Shown: one piece after another, positions 43,347 through 50,265 of the stretch
Position numbering within the stretch: position 1 is the stretch's first letter
Layout of the letters: each line of letters opens with the position of its first letter
From: Eubacteriales bacterium
GTDB lineage: Bacteria; Bacillota; Clostridia; Lachnospirales; Lachnospiraceae
Direction: 5' to 3'
NCBI GenBank assembly: GCA_030526005.1
Contig: JAUNDP010000009.1
Location: 22,545-86,544 of the forward strand
Length of the DNA: 64,000 bases
Notes under the pieces: generated by a model
What the model saw: only the letters and a program-made list of their open reading frames with translations
Database searches by the model: none
What the model was told of the DNA's origin: nothing
Made by a program: the position numbers and the translations under genes

Positions 43347-44009
43347 ATGAGTAAAATTTTAATTATAGATGATGACACTTATATTAATGATATGCTGGAA
43401 AAAGTGCTGATGCGGGAAGGATACGAAGTATTTCACACTTATTCTGGCACAGAAGCTCTGCTGTTTCTGGAAAAATGCAAACCGGATCTGATTCTGCTCG
43501 ACTTAATGCTTCCGGGATTATCAGGCGAGGAAGTACTGCCTCGGATATCTGACATTCCGGTCATCGTGCTCAGTGCAAAAGTGGATGTGAGGGACAAGGT
43601 AGCTCTCTTGATGAATGGAGCAGCGGACTATATGACAAAACCGTTTGAGACGGAAGAGCTTCTGGCAAGAATCGTTGTCCAGCTGAGAAAACAGAAAAAG
43701 ACAGACCGCTCGGAAGAATTGGTTTACAAAGATATTGTGCTTGATCTGACAACCCATACGATAACTGTCAGCCAGAAGAATGTGAAACTGACAAAGACAG
43801 AGTTTGCCATTTTGAAAATTCTGATGGAACATCCAAGACAAGTCATCACAAAGACGATCTTATTGGATCGGATCAGTGAGGAGACACCCGACTGTATGGA
43901 AAGCTCTCTCAGAGTCCATATCAGCAACCTGAGAAAAAAGCTGAGGGATGCATCGGAAAAAGATTATATCGAGGCTGTATGGGGAATCGGATTTAAAATG
44001 GCGGAATAA
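43347..44009 (+). CDS. OmpR-family response regulator
   Basis: This 220-aa protein has a receiver domain (acidic pair IIDDDTYIND, phospho-Asp in LILLDLMLPGLSG, Lys in YMTKPFETEEL) and a winged-helix output domain (PRQVITKTILLDRI, LRVHISNLRKKLR). It precedes an ABC exporter, with the probable partner kinase after that, an arrangement seen in antimicrobial-peptide response modules. Confidence 0.94.
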   Translation: MSKILIIDDDTYINDMLEKVLMREGYEVFHTYSGTEALLFLEKCKPDLILLDLMLPGLSGEEVLPRISDIPVIVLSAKVDVRDKVALLMNGAADYMTKPFETEELLARIVVQLRKQKKTDRSEELVYKDIVLDLTTHTITVSQKNVKLTKTEFAILKILMEHPRQVITKTILLDRISEETPDCMESSLRVHISNLRKKLRDASEKDYIEAVWGIGFKMAE

Positions 44010-44022
44010 AAAATCTTTACTG

Positions 44023-44071
44023 TTTCTTAGCACTCTTCTTAACAGTTTCCTTAATATTTATGGAATAGAAT
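44023..44071 (+). promoter_or_regulatory. Triple CTTA repeat upstream of the ABC genes
   Basis: T(T/C)CTTA-type repeats occur three times with an exact 12-bp period (CTTA at 44026, 44038 and 44050), then TAGAAT at 44066-44071 as a -10. The repeats cover the place of a -35. They are probable sites for the response regulator encoded just upstream. Confidence 0.5.
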
Positions 44072-44105
44072 ACAGATAAATAAAAATGAGGAGGCTGAAG
44101 AAGCG

Positions 44106-45020
44106 ATGGAATATGTACTGACTGCAAATCATCTGTGTAAAAATTATAAACATTTTAAAGCGCTCAATGATTTTTCCATGCACGTTCCAAAAGGAGCAAT
44201 CTATGGATTTGTAGGAAAAAATGGAGCAGGAAAGACGACATTGATCCGCTTGATCTGCGGACTGCAAAAACCTGCGTCTGGAGAGTATATGCTGTATGGA
44301 ACAAAAAATACGGACAGCAGAATTTTAGAGACGCAAAAAAGAATTGGCGCTGTTGTGGAGACACCGTCTGTCTATCAGAACATGACAGCAGAAGAAAATA
44401 TGAGAGAGCAGTATTATCTGCGGGGACTTCCCGATTTTCACGATATCCCTGATATATTAAAGTTAGTGGGATTGGAAGATACAGGAAAGAAAAAAGCGAA
44501 AGATTTTTCACTGGGTATGCGTCAGAGATTGGGAATTGCGATTGCTCTGGCTGGAAAACCAGATATGCTTATTCTGGATGAGCCGACGAATGGACTTGAT
44601 CCGCAGGGAATTATTGAGATCAGAGAGCTGATTTTAAAGCTGAACCGGGAACAGCAGATTACTGTTCTAATCTCAAGCCATATTTTGGATGAACTGTCAA
44701 AACTGGCGACACATTATGGCTTTATCGACAAGGGGACAATGATAAAAGAGATCGACGCAAAAGAATTGGAACGCGTATGTAAAAAATATACAGAGCTGAA
44801 AGTGACAGATACCGCAGCGCTTGCCTCTGAGCTGGATCAAATGGGATTACAGTATGAAATTCAGTCGGATATACAGGCAATGATATATGGAGAGATTCCC
44901 ATTTTCGATCTGACTTTGGCGCTTGCAAAGAAGAACTGCCGTGTGATTTCGATACATGAACATGAAGAAAGCCTTGAGAGCTACTATATCAATTTAGTAG
45001 GAGGTGGAAAACATGAATAG
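44106..45020 (+). CDS. ABC transporter ATP-binding protein (BcrA type)
   Basis: This 304-aa ATPase has Walker A GKNGAGKTT, signature FSLGMRQRLGIA, Walker B MLILDEPTNGLDP and the H-loop ISSHILDEL. It also has a C-terminal regulatory extension. It is of the bacitracin/lantibiotic-immunity type. It overlaps the permease gene by eight bases. Together they likely form an exporter or immunity pump for a peptide antibiotic, an inference from family and from the flanking two-component genes. Confidence 0.93.
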   Translation: MEYVLTANHLCKNYKHFKALNDFSMHVPKGAIYGFVGKNGAGKTTLIRLICGLQKPASGEYMLYGTKNTDSRILETQKRIGAVVETPSVYQNMTAEENMREQYYLRGLPDFHDIPDILKLVGLEDTGKKKAKDFSLGMRQRLGIAIALAGKPDMLILDEPTNGLDPQGIIEIRELILKLNREQQITVLISSHILDELSKLATHYGFIDKGTMIKEIDAKELERVCKKYTELKVTDTAALASELDQMGLQYEIQSDIQAMIYGEIPIFDLTLALAKKNCRVISIHEHEESLESYYINLVGGGKHE

Positions 45021-45837
45021 ATTACTGCACGCAGGAATGTATCGTCTTCGGAAAAATAAAGTATTTTTTGCATCGCTTTTCATTCCGGCATTCTATTCGG
45101 TCTGTGTGATGGTTTCTCAGTATCTGCCAATGAAACAAAGCGGGGCAGATTATGCACCGGATACTTTTTTGTTTCAGTTTTTGATTTTGACAGGTCTTAC
45201 CATGTCGGTGTTTATCAGCCTGTATGTGGGAACAGATTATCACGATGGAACGTTGAGAAACAAGCTGATTGGAGGGTTATCGAGAAATTGTGTATACCTG
45301 TCGAATTTCTTGCTGACCTGCCTTGTTGGAATTTTAAGCGTATTGTTTGCGTATCTGGTTGGAGCGGGGGTAGGAATTTCCTTTTTTGGAATGTTTGAAA
45401 TGCCGCCAGAACAGCTGATTTTAACCGGAATAGTGGGAGTTTTGCTGAATGTGGCATATATTTCTGTTTTCAACATGATTTCTATGCTGAGTTCCAGCAA
45501 AACAAATTCTGCGGTAGATTGTATTCTTTTGGGGCTGGTGATGATCATTGCGGCAAGTATGATTTTTTCTAAATTAAGCCAGCCGGAATGGATCGATCAG
45601 GCACTTATTCAAAATGGAAAAACGACGATGGAAACAGTCAAAAATCCGAGATATGTGACAGGAATGACAAGAGCGATTTATCAGAACATCATAGACTTCC
45701 TGCCTTCTGGCCAGGCTGTACAGATCTTAAATCAGGAAGACATCCATGCAGGAAAAATGATTGCATATGCCATATGTATTATTCTTGGGACCAATATAGC
45801 AGGTTTACAGATATTTAAACGGAAAGATATCAAATAA
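45013..45837 (+). CDS. ABC-2-type permease
   Basis: This 274-aa protein has six hydrophobic helices with the ABC-2/BcrB layout: a short basic N-terminus, a first helix near residue 20, then YVGTDYHDGTLRNKLIGGLS, a typical cytoplasmic coupling segment. The start at 45013 overlaps the ATPase stop, with GGAGGTGG as ribosome binding site. It is the membrane partner of the preceding ATPase. Confidence 0.9.
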   Translation: MNRLLHAGMYRLRKNKVFFASLFIPAFYSVCVMVSQYLPMKQSGADYAPDTFLFQFLILTGLTMSVFISLYVGTDYHDGTLRNKLIGGLSRNCVYLSNFLLTCLVGILSVLFAYLVGAGVGISFFGMFEMPPEQLILTGIVGVLLNVAYISVFNMISMLSSSKTNSAVDCILLGLVMIIAASMIFSKLSQPEWIDQALIQNGKTTMETVKNPRYVTGMTRAIYQNIIDFLPSGQAVQILNQEDIHAGKMIAYAICIILGTNIAGLQIFKRKDIK

Positions 45838-45862
45838 TTTTTATATAAATTAAAACCAGATT

Positions 45863-45886
45863 CCCCATTACCTTTCGGTGATGGGG
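45863..45886 (+). repeat. Hairpin CCCC...GGGG with TTTC loop
   Basis: CCCCATTACC and GGTGATGGGG form a 10-bp stem (one G-T) around TTTC, followed by AGTTCATG. The GGGGAGT exit matches the nearby repeat copies. With the hairpin at 45947 it may bound a roughly 115-base miniature element. Confidence 0.55.
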
Positions 45887-45928
45887 AGTTCATGATTAAA
45901 GAAGAATGCCTGGAAATGGAATCCTATT

Positions 45929-45975
45929 ATTAAATGCGTCGTAAAACCTCTTACTTTAGTGAGGGGGAGTATCAA
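45929..45975 (+). repeat. Dispersed hairpin repeat, copy B
   Basis: TATTAAATGCGTCGTAAAAC precedes the hairpin CCTCTTAC-TTTA-GTGAGGGG (8 bp including two G-T pairs), then GGAGTATCAAAAAC. Compared with copy A the arm bases differ, yet pairing is kept, so the hairpin rather than the sequence seems conserved. Confidence 0.6.
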
Positions 45976-46036
45976 AAACAGAAAAAGAACACTTACGATT
46001 TTAATCACGAGACATTCAAAGAGGAGATTTTTTAAG

Positions 46037-46924
46037 ATGGAAATGGGATTATGGTGCTGCGTTTTTTTGCTTTTGTTGTACAGCGGTTTTCTCACAATAA
46101 AAATATATCTGTTCAAGAAGTCTGCAAGAGAGATAAGGAAGGCATTTTGCACTTTGATTGAGACCGATACAAATGCTATAATCGAGATTTCCAGCCGAGA
46201 TCCCGATCTGTGCAGACTGGCTTTGGCTATCAATACACAGTTGGAATTGTTTTATAAAAAAAGACGCTATTATGAACAGGGAAATTTAGAGCTGAAGGAA
46301 GCAATCACAAATATTTCTCATGATTTGCGGACACCGCTGACAGCAATCTATGGTTACCTGGATCTTTTGAGAAAAGAGGAATGTTTTGAGAATGTAAAAA
46401 ATGGTCTGGCTGTTATCGAAAATCGTACAAGAGTTTTAAAACAGCTGACAGAAGAACTGTTTCAGTATACGATAGTCCTGTCTGACGATGAAAATATGGT
46501 TCTGGAACAGATCTCCTTAAACGGAATTTTGGAAAATACGATTTCTGCTTATTATTCTGTGTTAAAACAAAAAAATATGACCCCTAAGATTTCTATTCCA
46601 GAAAAAAAGATTATGCGGAAAGTAAATGAAAACGCTTTGTCCCGTGTCCTTGGAAATATCATCAGCAATGCTGTCAAATACAGTGACGGTGATCTGGAAA
46701 TCGTATTGACGGAAGAGGGAGAAATTTTATTTTCCAACCATGTGGCTGAACTGACAGAAGTACAGATAGAAAGAATGTTTGATCGCTTCTATACAGTGAA
46801 CACAGCCAGAAAATCGACAGGTCTGGGACTGGCTATTGCCAGAACACTCATTGAAAAAATGGGAGGAACTGTCACAGCAGATTACACAGAAAATATTTTG
46901 ACGATCTGTGTGAGACTGCCGTAA
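46037..46924 (+). CDS. Sensor histidine kinase, single N-terminal helix
   Basis: This 295-aa kinase has one or at most two N-terminal membrane helices (residues 4-26) and no extracellular domain. The H-box ITNISHDLRTPLTAIYGYLD and the ATPase motifs NIISNAVKYSDGD and STGLGLAIARTL follow. Such intramembrane-sensing kinases usually work with an ABC transporter as the actual sensor, which fits the BcrAB-like pair just upstream. The start follows AGAGGAGA. The longer open frame back to 45959 runs through the hairpin repeat and is unlikely. Confidence 0.92.
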   Translation: MEMGLWCCVFLLLLYSGFLTIKIYLFKKSAREIRKAFCTLIETDTNAIIEISSRDPDLCRLALAINTQLELFYKKRRYYEQGNLELKEAITNISHDLRTPLTAIYGYLDLLRKEECFENVKNGLAVIENRTRVLKQLTEELFQYTIVLSDDENMVLEQISLNGILENTISAYYSVLKQKNMTPKISIPEKKIMRKVNENALSRVLGNIISNAVKYSDGDLEIVLTEEGEILFSNHVAELTEVQIERMFDRFYTVNTARKSTGLGLAIARTLIEKMGGTVTADYTENILTICVRLP

Positions 46925-47089
46925 CGGCATGAGGAGAAATTTGGAATCACATTTCGCAAGGCAGAATATATCACAGATTTTGCAGAAAAAGTACAGTCAG
47001 TTTGTATCTCTGGGCAGTGGCAGAAGGCGCTCTTCCAGAGATGAAAGATTATGCGCCAAAAAATAAAAAGTAAACGGAAAGTATATTTT
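46925..47089 (+). pseudogene. Possible frameshifted C-terminal remnant
   Basis: Reading 46940 onward gives a protein-like stretch (FGITFRKAEYITDFAEKVQS and then ISGQWQKA). A one-base frame change near 47025 gives LPEMKDYAPKNKK and a stop. No start or upstream body is present. A competing 46-codon frame from 46929 also exists. I do not recognise the parent protein, and the call is tentative. Confidence 0.3.
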
Positions 47090-47119
47090 TTCCACAAATG
47101 CTGCAGAATATGGTAAAAT
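47090..47119 (+). promoter_or_regulatory. Promoter for the NifX-FKBP gene
   Basis: TTCCAC, an 18-base spacer and an extended -10 (TGG-TAAAAT), 42 bases before the start codon at 47161. Confidence 0.45.
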
Positions 47120-47160
47120 AAACTGTACTTTGAACAAAAATGAAAGATGAGGATATAAAG

Positions 47161-48009
47161 ATGAAAATAGCAGTGACATATGAAAATGGAAATGTATTTC
47201 AGCATTTTGGAAAAACAGAATCTTTCAAAGTGTATGAGGTGGAAGATAATAAAGTGGTATCCAGTGAAGTGATTGGATCAAATGGCGCCGGACATGGCGC
47301 ACTGGCTGGTCTGTTGGCAGATCAGTCTGTCGATGTGCTGATTTGCGGCGGTATCGGCGGCGGCGCACAGGCAGCCCTGACAGAAGCTGGAATTGAATTA
47401 TGCGCAGGAGCAAAAGGAGATGCAGATCAGGCTGTAGAATCTTATCTGAAAGGCGAACTGGTATCGACAGGAGTAAACTGTGATCATCATCATGAAGACG
47501 GTCATAGCTGCGGCGATCACGGGGATGGTCATTCCTGCGGAGGAAACTGCGGAGGAACATGCGGAGCCGGACCGGCTTTGACAGGACGCAACGTAGGAAA
47601 AACATGCCGCACGCATTACAGAGGAACATTCAATGATGGAACGCAGTTTGATTCTTCTTATGACCGCGGCGAACCGTTGGAGTTTATTTGCGGAGCCGGA
47701 CAGATGATCAAAGGATTTGATGCGGCAGTAGCCGACATGGAAGTGGGACAGGAAGTCAATGTCCATCTGATGCCGGAAGAGGCGTATGGTATGCCGGACC
47801 CAGAGGCTATCTTTACGATAGAGATTGCACAGCTTCCAGGATCTGAAAATCTGGAAGTTGGTCAGCAGGTATATCTGTCCAATCAGTATGGTCAGCCTTT
47901 CCTTGTTAAGGTGACAGAAAAGGAAGCTGCTACAATCACATTCGATGCAAATCATGATATGGCAGGAAAGGAATTAAACTTCCACATTGAACTGGTAGAA
48001 GTAAAATAA
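47161..48009 (+). CDS. Fusion of NifX/dinitrogenase cofactor domain and FKBP-type (SlyD-like) prolyl isomerase
   Basis: This 282-aa protein has residues 1-102 forming a NifX/NafY-type metal-cluster domain (MKIAVTYENGNVFQHFGKTE, then DVLICGGIGGGAQAALTEAG). Residues 105-139 are a His/Cys/Gly-rich metal-binding linker (DHHHEDGHSCGDHGDGHSC). Residues 140-282 are a SlyD-like FKBP domain with insert-in-flap (YRGTFNDGTQFDSSYDRGEP, MIKGFDAAVADMEVGQEVNV, MPEEAYGMPDP). It is cytoplasmic. Both parts occur separately in metal-cofactor maturation, which suggests a metallochaperone-foldase. The start follows GAGGAT at 47161. Confidence 0.9.
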   Translation: MKIAVTYENGNVFQHFGKTESFKVYEVEDNKVVSSEVIGSNGAGHGALAGLLADQSVDVLICGGIGGGAQAALTEAGIELCAGAKGDADQAVESYLKGELVSTGVNCDHHHEDGHSCGDHGDGHSCGGNCGGTCGAGPALTGRNVGKTCRTHYRGTFNDGTQFDSSYDRGEPLEFICGAGQMIKGFDAAVADMEVGQEVNVHLMPEEAYGMPDPEAIFTIEIAQLPGSENLEVGQQVYLSNQYGQPFLVKVTEKEAATITFDANHDMAGKELNFHIELVEVK

Positions 48010-48028
48010 AATGAGAACCGAGTAGTTT

Positions 48029-48080
48029 ATCCAATGTGTTGAAAAATTCCTTGCTTTAGATGGACGAGTGACAAAAAGAA
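48029..48080 (+). repeat. Dispersed hairpin repeat, copy C (degenerate)
   Basis: TATCCAATGTGTTGAAAAAT, then TCCTTGCTTTAGATGGACGA and GTGACAAAAAGAAAG align to copies A and B but with a weaker stem. Like them it begins shortly after the stop codon of a plus-strand gene. Confidence 0.5.
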
Positions 48081-48123
48081 AGGTCAAAACAGAATAAAAG
48101 AATAATATTTATTGCATACTGGC

Positions 48124-48171
48124 AAGAGGCTGTGGTGTGAACGGAAATTCTGGAAGCAACAGCCTCTTTTT
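48124..48171 (+). terminator. Terminator after the NifX-FKBP gene
   Basis: AAGAGGCTGT pairs with ACAGCCTCTT (10 bp, perfect), followed by a T run. Confidence 0.8.
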
Positions 48172-48315
48172 GGATTCATTTTATGCAGAGATGCACTGCC
48201 TGTATTTGTCGGTAAGATAGAAAATCCGAGTGGTTCATCCAGTTGCAGCTGTTTGTGATTAAAATTCATATTAAAATTATAGTTTTAATTAGAATTGTGG
48301 CAAGCATGATAGCAT

Positions 48316-48376
48316 CAAAAATCCCCTGATCGTTTTGCACATTTTTATCTGTGTTTTGTGATCAGGGGACTTTTTG
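48316..48376. terminator. Bidirectional terminator before the leftward membrane protein gene
   Basis: TCCCCTGATC (48322-48331) pairs with GATCAGGGGA (48360-48369). AAAAA flanks the left and CTTTTT the right. It ends 27 bases past the stop of the leftward gene at 48403. Confidence 0.75.
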
Positions 48377-48402
48377 ATTGTCCTGATATGACGGTACAAT
48401 GT

Positions 48403-48981
48403 TTATCTTCGTGACTGGTTGCGCCAATAGTCTGCCTTGTTTTGGTAACTTTGCGCAGCTTTGTCTTTTCCACGCAGATAAGCGTCTCTTGCGTCCCACT
48501 CTGCTTTTTTCTGGCGGTCGATAGCATCCCATCGTTCTCTTGCGGCTCTGTCTGCTGCCTGCCGACGTGCTCTTTGTTCAGCCTCTTGCTGAGCCCAGCG
48601 TGAAGATGAACTTGAACTCATAAATGCGTTTGAGCGACTCTGTGTACTCTGCTGTTGAGAAGAGTTGTTTGTCGTACTGAAAATCCATGGCATCGGGGAA
48701 GGATTCTTTTTCTTTTGTTTTGGGGAAAGATCCCTTCCATTTCTGTCATAACCGTAACATTCTAAGCGGTCACGATACTCTCTTTTCAGAATACCTAATC
48801 CAATCCACAGACAAAGTGCCATCAACACATTAGAAGCTGTTTCAGAGCGGGAAATTGACGTCATAAAATTTTCAAAAAACATTAACCCAATGAATTTGAT
48901 TATTATATAGACGATAAATGATGTAACAAGGGATTCAAATGGATGATGTAAAATTACCCATAATCTTGAACGTCTCTGCAT
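48403..48981 (-). CDS. Two-helix membrane protein with Ser/Gln-rich linker and Arg/Ala-rich helical tail
   Basis: This 192-aa protein has two hydrophobic helices (about residues 15-36 and 50-70), then a basic stretch (SPKQKKKNPSP). A Ser/Gln/Asn-rich linker (about 103-127) leads to a highly charged, Ala/Arg-rich C-terminal helix (about 128-190, for example QEAEQRARRQAADRAARERW). The tail looks like a coiled coil or nucleic-acid-binding helix facing the cytoplasm. I know no family. It is monocistronic. Confidence 0.6.
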   Translation of the reverse strand: MQRRSRLWVILHHPFESLVTSFIVYIIIKFIGLMFFENFMTSISRSETASNVLMALCLWIGLGILKREYRDRLECYGYDRNGRDLSPKQKKKNPSPMPWIFSTTNNSSQQQSTQSRSNAFMSSSSSSRWAQQEAEQRARRQAADRAARERWDAIDRQKKAEWDARDAYLRGKDKAAQSYQNKADYWRNQSRR

Positions 48982-49232
48982 ATAAAAATCTCCTTAAAAG
49001 ATAATATTTTTTGTGACAAACGAGCAAATAATTATTTAAGAGTGGCAAGCAGATAAATAACTATTTAAAAATATTGTATATCAATATGTGTTGAAAATCA
49101 ATATCTGCTGAAATTTAAAACATAATATGCTAAAATATATATAAGATAAGGAAAACTTGACAGGGATAAGATTGGAAAAGGTATATATGTTTATGAATGG
49201 AAAAATAAAAATCAGAGAGGAGGATGTATCTT
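48982..49232. repeat. A/T-rich intergenic region with paired direct repeats
   Basis: AAATAA(T/C)TATTTAA occurs at about 49026-49039 and 49055-49068. ATCAATAT(G/C)TG(T/C)TGAAA occurs as two abutting 17-bp copies at 49080-49096 and 49097-49113. These lie between divergent genes and could be regulator binding sites. No gene is visible. Confidence 0.5.
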
Positions 49233-49553
49233 ATGGAGAAACATGGTTTTAAGAAAATTGCTATGAGAATTTTTTCAGTTTTACTTGCTGGATTTTCCAT
49301 TGTATTTGGGGCTACATGGAAACATCATGATGTCTGTCTGGGCGATAGGATTTTTAACAGTCTGGGAATACCCGCTTGGTCAAATGGAACAGAAGGCACA
49401 CATTATGCAGGGATTGTGGCAGTCATACTTTTTATAATCGCTTGTTTTTTATTCGCTGCGACAACGAAAGAAAAAGGGAAAACATTTCGGATTCTTATGA
49501 TAGGAGTTATCTGCATTGTCATTGTTTCCAGTTTTCTGTCCGTTTTGATATAA
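49233..49553 (+). CDS. Small three-helix membrane protein
   Basis: This 106-aa protein has hydrophobic helices at about residues 12-28, 58-76 and 84-104 and a polar loop (DVCLGDRIFNSLGIPAWSNG) between the first two. The start at 49233 has AGGAGG nine bases upstream. Function unknown. It is monocistronic, with a terminator-like hairpin at 49645-49697. Confidence 0.65.
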   Translation: MEKHGFKKIAMRIFSVLLAGFSIVFGATWKHHDVCLGDRIFNSLGIPAWSNGTEGTHYAGIVAVILFIIACFLFAATTKEKGKTFRILMIGVICIVIVSSFLSVLI

Positions 49554-49644
49554 AAAATAGGATTTTTGGCAGAAAAAAGATTGATGAATGGAAAATAAAT
49601 GGATACCGTATCATATTCAGCGAAGATTTTGTATCTCTTATATA

Positions 49645-49697
49645 CAAAAAATCCGGAAGGACTTTTGAAACAAAAGGATTCCTTTCGGATTTTTTTA
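49645..49697. terminator. Bidirectional terminator between convergent genes
   Basis: AAAAAATCCGGAAGGA pairs (one G-T) with TCCTTTCGGATTTTTTT. It serves the small membrane protein gene and the leftward HTH gene. Confidence 0.75.
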
Positions 49698-49745
49698 TGT
49701 ATAGAGTGATGATATCGTTCAATCATCTGATTTAACGATTTTGCG

Positions 49746-50021
49746 TCACTCGATTGTAAATGGTTTTTCAGAATATGAATGATTCCTTTGAGGCAGGGAA
49801 CCCTCCTCAGTTGCGGCTTGAATGCCACGAACCATTGCATTCTGCATGGCTCCTTTTAATTGTGCCACTTCAGCTTCATGACGTTTGTCTTTTAGAGCAT
49901 TGTGGATTGTAGATTGTGATACATCGTACAAAGCAGCAAGTTTTGTTTGAGAAAATCCATCTTCTTCTGAAAGTTGATAAATTCTATTTTTTTGGTATTC
50001 TGTAAGTGATCTTTTTGCCAT
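49746..50021 (-). CDS. Small helix-turn-helix protein
   Basis: This 91-aa protein has an N-terminal HTH of the resolvase/Hin-like or homeodomain-like kind (LTEYQKNRIYQLSEEDGFSQ, then TKLAALYDVSQSTIHNALKD) and a short polar tail. A strong AAAAGGAGGG precedes the start. It stands divergently from the helicase gene, and the space between holds repeats of ACTTAATAA(C/T)TAT at about 50044 and 50098. It could therefore repress itself or the defence genes; that is inference. Confidence 0.7.
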   Translation of the reverse strand: MAKRSLTEYQKNRIYQLSEEDGFSQTKLAALYDVSQSTIHNALKDKRHEAEVAQLKGAMQNAMVRGIQAATEEGSLPQRNHSYSEKPFTIE

Positions 50022-50042
50022 GCAGCAAGCCCTCCTTTTATT

Positions 50043-50107
50043 AACTTAATAATTTATGATGAAATTATACCAATAAAATCAATGAAATTCAATATTTACT
50101 TAATAAC
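50043..50107. promoter_or_regulatory. Repeated A/T-rich motif upstream of the HTH gene
   Basis: AACTTAATAATTTAT (about 50043-50057) and TACTTAATAACTATA (about 50097-50111) share ACTTAATAA-YTAT at a 54-bp distance. Candidate operators of the adjacent HTH protein. Confidence 0.35.
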
Positions 50108-50265
50108 TATATTATTTAATAAAGAAAACAGATGATTTAGGTGGAAAGAATGTTTATCTGATGGTTAGAAAAAATATATGTTTTATAGTTTTGAAGCAGA
50201 ATCTTCAAAAAGCGGGGATATAAAATCTGGATAATATGATAAAATGAGAAGTACAGGAGGTGGGA

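Larger units (their letters stand above)
48010..48402. other. Intergenic region at the boundary of the A/T-rich island
   Basis: This region contains hairpin repeat copy C (48029-48080) and two terminators (48124-48171 and 48316-48376). I see no coding sequence. G+C visibly drops after this region. Confidence 0.6.

Noticed and set aside
47225-47955. Minus-strand frames opposite the NifX-FKBP gene
   Set aside because: The plus-strand frame has two clear domains; the opposite frames only mirror its Gly/His/Cys-rich codons.
41975-48080. Complete IS200/IS605 transposon around the hairpin repeats
   Set aside because: No tnpA or tnpB reading frame lies between or next to the copies; the genes in between are ordinary transporters and regulators. 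Only end-like hairpins are supported.
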